From Malurus cyaneus samueli (taxonomy: Eukaryota; Chordata; Aves; Passeriformes; Maluridae), in contig CM019230.1 of the NCBI GenBank assembly GCA_009741485.1, forward strand, positions 11,058,194 through 11,122,193: a DNA stretch of 64,000 nucleotides. The letters run 5' to 3'. This document shows, in pieces, positions 53,951 to 64,000 of this stretch (positions within the stretch are counted from its first letter, which is position 1; the number at the start of each line of letters is the position of its first letter). Both the position numbers and the translations under genes were made by a program. The notes beneath the pieces are model-generated. The model ran no database searches. It was not told where the DNA came from and saw nothing but the letters and a program-made list of their open reading frames with translations.

Positions 53951-54883
53951 CTGCTGAGTTAAACTGCTGAGTGAAACCATCCTTCAAAGCTCATTTCTGA
54001 GCAGGGCTGAGCTTTGTGCGTGGCCAGAGCTGAGCTCACAATTCCTGGATTGCTCTGTGGAAACACAGCCCTTCCACATTTTCCTGAGGTGCTCCACTCT
54101 TACCTCTGCTCTGTCATCACACTGCTGTTGTTTGAGATGTAAGTTTTATTCCAAAGTAGAAGTAGCTAGTATTAATTTCAGATCAGCTCAGATGCAGGAG
54201 TGCACAGTCTATAAAAGGCACGGCCTCATCTTCATTTTAAAGCAGGGAACTAAAAATAGAGCCAGTTCAAATATAGGTGATGAGAACAACCCCAGGTTCC
54301 TGCGAGGAGGCAGAATAGGAATGAAGGCTTCAGGAGGGCCTGGTGAAGGGTCTGTGCTGGAGGAAGCTGAGGGGGAAAGTTTGTGAGGCAGATTTGGGCC
54401 AGAGAGGTGAGGTGAGGTGGTTTGGTGAGTGCTGCTCCCCCTGTCTGTGTGCAAGGCAGGGACTGAGCAATGCTGGGTTCTGAAGGGAGACACTCGTCAC
54501 CTATGGGTGTCACTGTCACAGGGCGCTCTGGGGCCAGGGGCAGGACACAGGGCTCAGCTCCTGGTGCCTTAGTGGAGAGGGAGATGGGCAAAGTCACCGC
54601 CAGGGTCACCAGGGGAGCAGGGGAGGTCAGAGGGATGGTCAGGATGAGGGACTGCAGGACCCACCCTGAGCCCCTGCCATCCCCCCTGCCACCAGAGCAG
54701 GGCTGAATCCCCTGGGGCAGCTTGTGCTGGGCACTCACAGGCTGCCAGGAGCACCCTGAGCTCACCCCAGTGCACTGTGACCCGAGTGGGAAAGGGATCA
54801 CTCGGGTGGGAAAGGGGACACTCGGACTGGGGGGAGCAGGATCTGCACAGGGAGGGGCTGGGTCACCTGAGAGTCACCCCCGT

Positions 54884-55750
54884 GTGGCCTGGGCAGGGGC
54901 ACAGCTGACCCCACACGGCCTGGGCAGGGCACAGCTTGACCCCACCACTGGCCTGGGCAGGGGGCACAGCTGACCCACACTGGCCTGTGCAGGGGCCAAG
55001 CTGGAACCGCCACACTGGCCTGGGCAGGGGCACAGCTGACCACACTGGCCTGGGCAGGGGGCACAGCTGACCCACACTGGCCTGGGCAGGGGGCACAGCT
55101 GACCCCACACTGGCCTGGGCAGGGGGCACAGCTGACCCCACACTGGCCTGGGCAGGGGCACAGCTGATCCACACTGGCCTGGGCAGGGGCACAGCTGATC
55201 CACACGGCCTGGGCAGGGGCACAGCTGCCCACACTGCCTGGCAGGGGCACAGCGACCACACGGCCTGGGCGGCACGCTGACCACACTGGCCTGGGCAGGG
55301 GCACAGCTGACCCACACTGGCCTGGGCAGGGGGCACAGCTGATCCACACTGGCCTGGGCAGGGCACAGCTGATCCCACTGGCCTGGGCAGGGGACACAGC
55401 GACCACACTGGCCTGGCAGGGGCACAGCTGACCCACACTGGCCTGGGCAGGGGGCACAGCTGACCCACACTGGCCTGGGCAGGGGCACAGCTGACCATCA
55501 CTGGCCTGGGCAGGGGCACAGCTGACCACACTGGCCTGGCAGGGCACAGCTGACACACTGGCCTGGGCAGGGGACACAGCTGATCCACACTGGCCTGGGC
55601 AGGGGCACAGCTGATCCACACTGGCCTGGGCAGGGGACACAGCTGATCCACACTGGCCTGGGCAGGGGCACAGCTGACCTCACACTGGCCTGGGCAGGGG
55701 GCACAGCTGACCCCACACTGGCCTGGGCAGGGGGCACAGCTGACCCACAC
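54884..55750. repeat. ~31-bp minisatellite, second copy, about 28 units
   Basis: CCACACTGGCCTGGGCAGGG plus GCACAGCTGA. Runs of 'ctgatccacactgg' and 'ctgaccccacactgg' sub-variants are clustered. Minus-strand frames of up to 380 codons are compositional. Confidence 0.94.
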
Positions 55751-56304
55751 CCCCCTGCAGCTCTGTAGAGGGCACAGCTCTGATGCCCAGCCCGGTGCCC
55801 CCTCACCCTTTCCCTCCCAGGGCTCCCTGACCTCCCTGCAGCTGGAGGGTCCCAGCTCCCCCAGCCCAGGGGTCAATCTATGGGTCCAGCCGTGGGTCCC
55901 ACTGTGTCCTGGAGCTTTGGCTCCCAGGAGCTGCCAGCCCCGAGGCTGCTGGGCTGGCTCAGCCCGAGCCCCTGGTGGTCCCTGGTGGCCACGGTGGCCT
56001 GGCACGGGGGAGTTGTTCCTCCTGCAGGCTCCAGATCATGGAGAGCTGGCTGGGAGCAGGCACAAGGAAATGAGTCCAGGCAGGGCAGGAGAGGGATGAG
56101 CAGGAGAAGGGGAAAGTGGGACCCCTCCAGAGCCACACAGACCCCGAGGAACACGAGCCCACAAATCCACCCACAGCCCCTCGAGTGCCTCACCCACACT
56201 GCTGCTGTCCTCAGATGTTTAATCCCTGTGTGGGCTCTGATCCCTGCCCATTGCCAATGGGATTTTCACGGGGAGAATGAGCGGGGCTCAGGGCATTCCA
56301 GGCT

Positions 56305-56422
56305 GCTCCATCCCATCCATCCCATCCCATCCCATCCATCCATTCCCATCCCATCCCATCCCATCCCATCCCATCCCATTCCCATTCCCATCCCATCCCA
56401 TCCCATCCATCCCATCCCTGCC
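56305..56422. repeat. (CCCAT)n array
   Basis: CCCAT/CCAT units, about 115 bp. The equivalent place in the first copy (53360-53440) is a scrambled 'cccatgcccatcccacgcc' sequence. Confidence 0.93.
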
Positions 56423-56434
56423 TCTGGGCAGGAA

Positions 56435-56655
56435 TGGAGTGACAGGGAAGGGGGAATGGCTTCAAACTGACAGAGAGTGGGTTTGGGTGGGACACTGGGA
56501 GAAAATCCTTCCCTGGGAGGGTGGGCAGGCCCTGGCACAGGGTGCCCAGAGCAGCTGTGGCTGCCCCTGGATCCCTGGCAGTGCCCAAGGCCAGGCTGGA
56601 CATTGGGGCTGGGAGCAGCCTGGGACAGTGGGAGGTGTCCCTGAGCAGCTGGGAG
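56435..56655 (+). mobile_element. CR1 LINE 3' part (sense)
   Basis: 'gggggaatggcttcaaactg', 'ctggcacagggtgcccagag', 'gtgcccaaggccaggctgg' and 'gggacagtgggaggtgtccc'; broken off before the terminal 'ccatggcagggg'. Confidence 0.9.
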
Positions 56656-57944
56656 AGAAAGGCAAGGACAAGCCCGGAGTGTGGGGTTTGCCATGGATGT
56701 GTTCTGTGCAGGAGCAGGGAAGGTCTGAGCTGGGAATGCTCCAGCAGTGTCCAGTCAGAGCAGGCTCTGGGCACGCATGGGAGCTTTACAGCACGGACTG
56801 ATCATCCCCAGGGGAACATTGTCCCGGCAGTGATGCCACAAGGCGAGGAGGATGGATCTTTTCCCTCCCCTGGCACTCCCGGAGGAGGTTTGGAGCCCAG
56901 CAGGGACTGTGTTTCTGTAATGAACCTGTTCCAGCAGCCCCGAGTGCCTGACAGGGAGCAGAATAAAGGACAATTTCCCAGAGAAGCCGGATTTATTTGT
57001 GCCTTTGTAGCTCTGTGCTGAAAGCACAAATAACAGCCCCCAAGAAGGAGCTGCCGTGGCTCGGAGTCCATCAGCTTCCAGCTGCTCAGAGCTTCCCTGA
57101 GCTGTGCCTGCTCCCATCCTCCTCCTGCAGCAATTGATTCAGATAAACAGATCAGCCCAGTGCTTTCCTCTCCTCCAAACCCTCTGATTTCCTGGCAAGG
57201 GTAGGTCCCGTGTGCCTCAAATGCCAAACCTCCAGAGCTCTGCAGAGAGTGGGGGGAAATCCTGTCAGGAAAGAGGGGTGGGCAGCCCAGAGCTGGGACT
57301 GCTCCCTGCCCCACGCCACCCTCCTTGCCCAGGTGATCCCAGCCCTTGCAAGGCTCACCACTCACACATGGGTCATGGAGATGGGCTCATCTTTGCTTAA
57401 TTAGCATTTAAAGATTGGGCTTTTGGTCTGAGTAACTTGTTTCAGTCCTTTGGGCTCGTGGGAGAAGAGCCAGTGGGTGTTTCTGCCGAGGTTCAGCTCA
57501 CTCTGCGACAGGTGAGTTCCTGGCTGTAGACAGGAGCTGAGGTGAAATGCTGGAGTTTGTCAACAAGGTTTGCAGCTAAAACCGGGGCTTTGGGGGTACT
57601 TTATCATGACAGCCCCAAAGGCACAGCCAGGAGAGGGAATTGGCCTCTCTCAGGGCATCCTCCCCACTCCAGCCACTGATGTGCCCACACTGTGAGCCCC
57701 AGGAGAGGATTCCAGCTGGGTGGAACCAAAGCCAGGCTGCTCTGAACCCACAGCAGCGCTGCAGCCTCCTCATGGATGCTGTGGTGGCCAAAATGACCAG
57801 GTTAATGCAAGAAGGCCAAAGTTGACCAGCATGGGATGGCCATGGCCCCAGGGCAGTGCCTGTCCCCTGAGCTGGCACTGCTGGGGCACCTCCAGCCCTG
57901 GGGACAGCTCTGACCAGAGACCATGGAGGGGCTGGAGGTTCCAG
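56656..57944. other. Single-copy-type intergenic DNA
   Basis: No supported gene or transposon landmark. Confidence 0.4.
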
Positions 57945-58370
57945 GGCGGGGAACGGAGCTGGGGAAGGTCTGGAGCCCCAGGAGAGGCTGAGGGAGCTGG
58001 AAAGGGGCTCAGCCTGGAGCAAAGAGGCTCCGGGGGACCTTGTGAGCTCTGCACAACTCCCTGACAAGAGGGACAGCCGGGGGTTCGGGCTCTGCTCCAG
58101 GGAAAGGGACAGGAGGAGAGGGGAACGGCCTCAGGCTGGGCCAGGGCAGGGCCAAGGGGACATCAGGAGGAATTTCTTCATGGAAAGGGTGCTCAGGCTT
58201 GGCAGGGCTGCCCAGGGAGGTTTGGAGAGCCCATCCCTGGAGGTGTCCCAGGAAGGCTGGAGTGGCACTGAGTGCTCTGGGCTGGGACAAGGTGGAAGGG
58301 CACAGGATGGACTCAGTGATTTGGGAGGCTTTTCCAGCCTCAGGATTTTGGGATTCTGGGAATCTGGGGC
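57945..58370 (+). mobile_element. CR1 LINE 3' part, second subfamily (sense)
   Basis: 'ggagaggctgagggagctgg', 'caggaggaatttcttcatgg', 'ggctgcccagggaggtttgg', 'ccatccctggaggtgtcc', ending with 'gattttgggattctggg'. Confidence 0.9.
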
Positions 58371-58959
58371 TCTGTGCTGGCCTGCGGACAGCCCAGGGCA
58401 GAGCAGGAGGAGGGGGAGAGGGATGGGGCTGCTTCCTGATCCCGATGTGAGCTGAAGGCCACCCACTGCAGCGTCAGCACAGAATCACAGCAGAGGCACA
58501 GCCCAGCTCCAGGGCACCGCAGCACAGAAGGAGCCCCAGATCTGTCACTGGGGTCCTTCCCACACCTGTGTTACTAAAAGAGCTCCAGGCAGCACAGGCT
58601 GTGTTTGTCTCGCCTGCACTGATCTGTTGATCATTAATCACTGATTATTGATCATTGATCCATGCTCTGCTACCACCGTGTCCTGCCTGCCAGGGTCCTT
58701 GGGGTTCTCATGTGGGTCTGCACAGACAGACAGACAGACAACAGAACAGCAGCTCGGGTGCTGTGGGCAAGCTGCAGAGCTGGTGCTGGGAGCGCAGGAG
58801 AGGCTGCAGCCCCCAGAAATGGAGCCTGGGAGGGCACTGGGCGACACCGGAGGTTCTGTGTTGTATTGTTAGCAGGAGACTCCAACAGAGGGAGACAACC
58901 CCAAAACACCTCCTGAGCCTTTCTGGACTCAACAGGAGCTCCTCAGCTGCAGGGAGAGC
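58371..58959. other. Intergenic DNA with short simple repeats
   Basis: Includes a 'tgatcattaatcactgatta' cluster (58625-58662) and (CAGA)n at 58722-58742. The right part may be upstream CR1 sequence. Confidence 0.4.
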
Positions 58960-59285
58960 TCAGAGCCCCTTCCAGGGCCTGAAGGAGTTGCAGGAAAGTG
59001 GAGAGGATGGGACGGGAATGGAGGGACAGGCACAGGAATGGCTTTAAACTAAGAGAGGAAGTTGGATGGGATTTGGGCAGGAATTGTTCCCTGGGAGGGT
59101 GGAGGCAGGCCCTGGACAGAGGTCAGAGAAGCTGTGCTGCCCCTGGATCCTGGCAGTGCCAAGGCCAGGTGGATTTGGGGTGGGAGTGACCTGGGACAGT
59201 GGGAGGTGTCCCTGCCATGGCAGGGTGGGAATGGGTACCCTTAGCATCCCCCCAACCAAAACCACCCGGGATTCTGTGATTCCCT
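58960..59285 (+). mobile_element. CR1 LINE 3' part (sense, with small deletions)
   Basis: 'ttccagggcctgaaggagtt', 'aggaatggctttaaac', 'gacctgggacagtgggagg', 'ccatggcagggtgggaatgg', ending 'gattctgtgattcc'. Many one- or two-base losses. Confidence 0.88.
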
Positions 59286-60311
59286 CACTAAACCCCATAG
59301 GCCAGCAGGGCTCACTCCCCATGGGCTCCAGGGGTGCCCAATTCGCACATTTTTCCTCTCCCAGGCATTTTCCTGGGGCAGGTGGCAGCGTGGATGTGGC
59401 TGGGGGCAGACTGGGCTGAGCTGGGTGCGTTTTTCCTGTGCTTTTACACCCCCCACACCCTGGGCCAGCTCCCCAAACCCTGCAGGGCTGCTTGGGGAGC
59501 CACACACATGGAGTGATGACAATCTGGTGACAAACACCGCCACCAGCCAGTGGCAGCAGGGCACAGAGTAAACCCAGGCTCCTGCTTGGCACATCTGCAG
59601 ACAGAATTTAGCCCTCTGATGGGCTCCTCTGATGTCCATGAGCTGCAAATGCCAGAGGCAGCAACACCAAATAAAGGCTGGAGCAAAGAACAGATCAGCA
59701 CCATGGGGAGGGTGATTCCACCCTGGCAAAGGGATGAGCACAATCTCACTTCCTAAAGAGGATGGATTCTGATATCCAATCCTGCAGGCATTATTCTGTA
59801 AGAACAGTCTGGGCCAGGTAGCATTTTTCCTGCCTGGAGGGAGGCAAGGAGATTCCAGCTGGTTTTGGCAAGAGGCTTCAGCTTTCCAGAAGAGCCACTC
59901 ACAGGCTCTCTGCCCCTTGTGCAGCTTCGAGCAAAGACAGAAAGACAGATACCAGGATAAAATGGGACAAACATGAGCGGAGTTGGAAAAACAGGGGGTT
60001 GGTGTTTTTTTTGTTGTTTTTCTTTCCTTTTTGTCACAGGAGACAGAAGCAGAAATGACGAATGCTTTCAATTTGCCAACATTTCCCACAGATATTTTTG
60101 GCCTAATGGTGAAACAAAGCGTTGGTGGGTTTGAGTTCCAGCCCACGGCTGCCTTTCCAAAGTGAGGAACGCTGGCAGGGGGCTGAAGGCTCGCGGGGGT
60201 TCTACAGAAAGACTTGTCATTTTGGACCTGTCTCATCCATCCAGGAGCTGTCAACCTCTCCTTGGGCAGAGCCACCAGGTGGCACAAGCAGGGTCACTGG
60301 AAGGGCATAGT
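59286..60311. other. Single-copy-type intergenic DNA
   Basis: Contains one short frame with a good acceptor (60040-60165, listed separately). Otherwise nothing recognised. Confidence 0.4.
60040..60165 (+). other. Exon-like short frame (speculative)
   Basis: A strong pyrimidine tract ending 'ttgtcacag' is followed by 41 open codons starting ETEAEMTNAF and a TGA at 60163-60165. Composition is not repetitive. No poly(A) signal is close downstream before the AT-rich DNA, and I recognise no family, so chance is the likelier explanation. Confidence 0.15.
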
Positions 60312-60575
60312 TAATGTTATAATATTATTTTTTTTTATTTCATGTGATAATATTTATTTTATTTACTTCACAATATTTTTTAAATTTTTAAAATTAAAAA
60401 TCTAAATTCATATTTTATAATATTATTTACTACAATAAATATAATATGTATTAAATATTATATATAGATTAGTTTATGCTATTAGTAGTATTTTTAAATA
60501 TTATAATTATATAATTATTTTATTAATATAGTATATTTATTTATTAAGTATTACATTTATTGTATAAGGACAGGT
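60312..60575. repeat. AT-rich tract
   Basis: About 260 bp of TATTA/ATAAT-type sequence with almost no G or C. Confidence 0.88.
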
Positions 60576-60636
60576 GCCTTTTTAGGGAAAAAGGGTTTGA
60601 AAGAAGAATATCACATTCTTCACATGAAAGAAGAAT

Positions 60637-60835
60637 CCTAGAGTAGGGTGAGTTAGAAAGGACCTTAAAACTCATCTCATTTCACCCAGGGACACCTCCA
60701 CTGTCCCAGGTCACTCCAGCCCCAATGTCAGCGCTGGCTTGGGCACTGCAGGATCCAGGGACAGCCACAGCTGCTCTGGGCACCCTGTGCCAGGGCCTGC
60801 CCACCCTCCCAGCCAGGAATTCCTTCCTGTGTCTT
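60637..60835 (-). mobile_element. CR1 LINE 3' fragment
   Basis: Antisense: 'aggaccttaaaactcatctc', 'gggacacctccactgtccc', 'gtgccagggcctgcccaccc'. Several small deletions and no octamer tail. Confidence 0.85.
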
Positions 60836-62174
60836 TTGAAATACTTTTAAGAGGAAAAATGCAGCGTTTCCTTCTCTTTTGAATAATCTGGAAGGAGGTG
60901 AATGGAGGAGCTGGGACGTGCCAGGACTTCCCTCAGCCCCATTCCAGGAGCTGCTGTTTCCCCGAATGGATAAACCCTGCTGGGATGTCTGTAGAAATGT
61001 CTTGTGCAGAGCAAAGCTCTTTGATTATCCTGTTGCTATTTGTCAAATGCAAAGGACCGTGTAAAAAATAATTTCCAGCTTTCAGAACTCCTCTCCTTTC
61101 ACTCTGCTTTTGATGTCTAAAGAGAAAATAGCCCTGTGAAGCAACTCGATTTCTTCAGAGCTATTAACAAGTCTTTCAGGGTCCCAGGGTGACATAACAG
61201 GTCTGGTCTGACTCATCCCATTTAAGAGTGTCTCCTTCCAGACAGAAATAGCTCAGCGTGCAGCCATAAAAAACATGAATCAATTAATGTCTTCTATTAA
61301 CTAGAAATGCAGATAAATCTTCTCAGTGGTGGGAATGCAAATTCCTGGCTCCCGTTCCTTCTCCCTCCCCGTGCTCTTTGTATTTGGCTCCTTCCTTAAT
61401 TGATCTTTTCTGGATGCTGGCTCCAGGTCCACGTGGTTATTTTTGCAGCTGGTCTCGGGCGCTCTGGGTTGCAGGATCCTGGAGATCCAAGAGATCTTTG
61501 TGCTGCTGGGGGAATAAGGGATCTAAAAATGACCTGGGCCAGGGAGCACCGAGCTCACGAGGAGCGTGGGGTGGGCGAGGGAGGCAGAGGAAAGGGTTTG
61601 GATTGGGGAATGTGGGGTGCAGGGGGGCTCAGTGGAATGCAGCTGATCCAGGTTGGGCAGAGCTGGGCTGGGCTGGGAAGCAGAGGGAAGGTTTCCCATG
61701 GAAGTGGGGATGTGGAGGTGTGGGATTGAGGGGCTGTAGGGTGCAGGGCTGTGGAGAGCAGGGAAGCTCAGTGGAACGCAGCCAATCCAGGCAGGACAGG
61801 GCTGTTCCCTAGAAAACCTTGGCTCCCAGGGTTCAGGCTCCAGCCTTTCCCAGTTCTAAGGATCAAAAGGAGGGGAAAGGGTTTTGTTCCTGTTCCCCTG
61901 TGCCAGCACACAGAGTTCCTGCAGCTTGGGAGTCCTGGCACCACTGTCCCCATCACAGCACCTCATCCCCCTGCAGCTCCAGAGCTGTCCCTGTGTCACC
62001 TGTGCCTGATCTCTGGGACCCTGGGAGCACTGGGACTGAGTTTGGTTTGGGAATGTTTTGGAAATGTTTCAGCTGTGTGGGGTTTTTGGTTTAGGATGCA
62101 TCTTCTAATATTTAAAGGCCTGAAAACATGGGGGAGGATCCATAATGGTCTGAAGGACCACTGTGCTGGAAGAG
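60836..62174. other. Intergenic DNA with an AT-rich conserved-looking part
   Basis: 61040-61330 ('catgaatcaattaatgtc', 'tctattaactagaaatgc') is a conserved noncoding candidate. The part 61550-61800 is GC-rich without recognised features. Confidence 0.4.
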
Positions 62175-62365
62175 GGCAGGGTTAGATTGAATTTTAGGAA
62201 GAAATCCTTTAAGAGTGGTGAGCCCCTGGCACAGGGTGCCCAAGGCCAGGTTGGACAGGGCTTGGAGCACCCCGGGACACTGGAAGGTGTCCCTGCCCAT
62301 GGCAGGGGTGGGATGGGATTTAAGGTCCCTCCCTGCCCAAACCATTCTATCATTCTGTGATCCTG
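62175..62365 (+). mobile_element. CR1 LINE 3' end (sense)
   Basis: 'ggcacagggtgcccaaggcc', 'gtgtccctgcccatggcagg', 'gggatttaaggtccctccc', 'accattctatcattctgtg'. It has a few tail octamers. Confidence 0.9.
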
Positions 62366-63734
62366 TGTTTCCATTATTTTATTTCCACTGCACCTTCCCC
62401 TGTAGTGGTCAAACATGACCAGCAAGCATCACCCAAGGGGTTTCAGCATCTCCTTTTGCCAAGATGGGTCCAGCCTCTGGCCATCCACAGGGAGAAGGCT
62501 CAGTCCCAAAACCTGCCTGCTGCTATTTTTAAAAGGCAAAAATCCACCTTCTTCCCATGCTCTCTGCGTAAAATAGGTCCCTGAGTCAGAATGACACTGA
62601 GAAGGAGGCAGGAAGGCTTTAAATAATAGGATTCATTTAGCTACAGCACCTAATCACCCCTGAGAATGAAAGATTAGGTAAAACAAAAGAGTTCTTATGC
62701 AGGAAAGTAAAAAGGGAATCAATCTGAGTGTGCTGGATCCCTCACACAGAGGGTGCAGGGAGTTTGGGTTTCATGCTGTGCTCACCTGAAAGGCTCCAGC
62801 AGCTCCCGGGGTGCAAACAGAGCCACAGAAATTTAGGAATTCCTGCCCTGTTGCTTCCTCTGGAGCTGCTTTCCAAGGAGGAACCCAGAGGGAGTAGCAG
62901 AGGAAGCTCAGTCCAGGTTCACATCTGGAATAAAATGGTGCAATCCAGAACGGGTGGCTCAGTGGAAGGATGTTAAATCAGGTGCAAACAGCCTCCACTG
63001 AACAGTGCACATGGAGAGCTGAAGTGGAAGTTTGAGGCAGAAGAATATTTAGAAAAAAATCATTTTACTCCTTAAAAAAATACCTGAACCAGCTGTGCAC
63101 TAAAGTGTAATATTAGTCCAGGAAATTGGTTTTAATTAAAAACAAAACTCAAACCTGGTCACTGCTAACAAGCTTTAAAAGGATTTTTGCTCTCATCTGT
63201 TCTTTCAAACTTGAGTTTTAGCCTAGTACACTTCTAAATTATGAATATTAATTATTTCAGACTTCATTTAGTGCCTGACCATGCTAAAGATGTGACTGGA
63301 GCCTCTGATCTGTGCTGACACTCAGTGCAAACCTCAGATTTACTCTGTTTTTCTCAGGTGTATGAACCTTTAGGACAGGGTGATGCTGCATAACCGAGAG
63401 GCAATAGGGAGAAAGTTTATGCAAAGAAAATTTGTACAAAAAGCTGGCATCAAATTCCCCTTTTGGGGCCTGGAGTTTTCTTAGAGTTTGATTGCCCTGT
63501 TATGGGGCAGCCATGGAGAAATAGGGATCCCTAAGGCAGTATTCAAAGTAATTGCTTTTACTGTCATCACCATGATTATTATCATTATCAGCATGATTAT
63601 CAACAAGATAAGGAGAATGTCTCTGGGGGTGCAGGCAGGTGGTGAGACCTTGGTGGAGAAAGTGGAATTTGGTTCACTCAGACTGTTCCTAGGGGAAGGG
63701 ACAATTCCCAGCTCTGCTAGTGCTCAGTCAGGGG
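62366..63734. other. AT-richer single-copy-type intergenic DNA
   Basis: 63040-63300 is AT-rich with 'ggttttaattaaaaac' and 'gaatattaattatttcag', a possible conserved element. No gene or mobile element was recognised. Confidence 0.4.
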
Positions 63735-64000
63735 ATCTGTGCCTGGATCAGGGATTAATCAGTGCCTGGATCAGTGCCTGGATCAGTGCCTGATCAGTGC
63801 CTGGATCAGGGATCAGTGCCTGGATCAGGGCCTGGATCAGGAATCAGTGCCTGGATCTGGGATCAGTGTCTGGATCAGGGATTAATCAGTGCCTGGATCA
63901 GTGCCTGGATCAGGAATCAGTGCCTGGATCTGTGCCTGGATCTGGGATCAGTGTCTGGATCAGGGATTAATCAGTGCCTGGATCAGTGCCTGGATCAGGA
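63735..64000. repeat. ~12-13 bp tandem array (GCCTGGATCAGT), runs off the end
   Basis: At least 18 units with GGGATTAATCAGT and GGAATCAGT insertions forming a longer higher-order unit of about 100-140 bp. The array continues beyond the window. Confidence 0.93.

Larger units (their letters stand above)
53709..56470 (+). repeat. Tandem duplication, second copy (clean)
   Basis: The better-preserved copy. It starts 'ccccagagggaatgcagg', has a 30-bp repeat in triplicate (53861-53950, 'aaggaaaatgtttggtagcc'), a TATA-like 'cagtctataaaaggcac' at 54209, the 31-bp minisatellite, and a CCCAT array. The first ~700 bp might derive from an unrecognised LTR or other mobile element; this is unproven. No coding frame is supported. 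Confidence 0.9.

Noticed and set aside
54863..56005. 380-codon Cys/Pro-rich frame
   Set aside because: Same minisatellite, clean copy; the period shifts frame repeatedly, so the frame is fortuitous.
1..64000. tRNA, rRNA or other structured RNA genes
   Set aside because: No cloverleaf with A and B box motifs, ribosomal core sequence or microRNA-like hairpin was recognised by eye; a covariance-model scan could not be run.

Overview
The window looks like vertebrate, almost certainly bird, nuclear DNA. The basis is many 3' fragments of CR1-type LINEs with the bird-type end (a 'gaatggtttgggttggaagggacctt' end read on the minus strand, followed by ATTCTATG-type tails), solo LTRs of at least two related endogenous retrovirus families, dense GC-rich minisatellites, a spliced terminal exon with a vertebrate poly(A) signal, and no bacterial gene organisation. 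The abundance and evenness of the CR1 and LTR copies suggest a songbird, but that is an inference.

Only one protein-coding piece is well supported: a plus-strand last exon (38947-39068) with a strong acceptor, about 40 codons ending in -VETIFC, a roughly 1.1 kb 3' UTR and an AATAAA at 40180. The gene could not be named. If it is real, most of 1-38946 is probably its intron(s) or upstream DNA, and 40200-64000 is downstream intergenic DNA. The long open frames elsewhere fall in tandem repeats or repeat shadows and are not called as genes.

Layout. 1-3473: a large inverted repeat with an LTR at each outer edge. 3474-23160: mostly single-copy DNA with CR1 fragments, one LTR and minisatellites (69, ~260, 41, 34 and 23 bp units, a very long CR1 tail, a GAT array). 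23160-30636: a complex block in which a ~1.6 kb unit occurs twice direct and about one and a half times inverted, each copy bounded by the same LTR family, with a 25-N gap at the left edge. 30637-38946: CR1s, an LTR, a 9-bp codon-like array and a ~0.9 kb GGGCT/AGCCC array (G-quadruplex-prone), then an AT-rich tract against the last exon. 40220-48744: minisatellites, an LTR and a strong conserved-noncoding candidate at 45560-46400. 48745-56470: polypyrimidine and polypurine tracts around a second 25-N gap, degenerate telomere-like repeats, and a ~2.94 kb tandem duplication whose first copy is strikingly T-poor. 56470-64000: CR1 fragments, AT-rich DNA and a final ~12-bp tandem array running off the end.

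Several of the most conspicuous structures (inverted repeats, one-sided noisy copies, gaps of exactly 25 N) may be long-read gap-filling artefacts rather than biology; each is flagged with a test that would decide.
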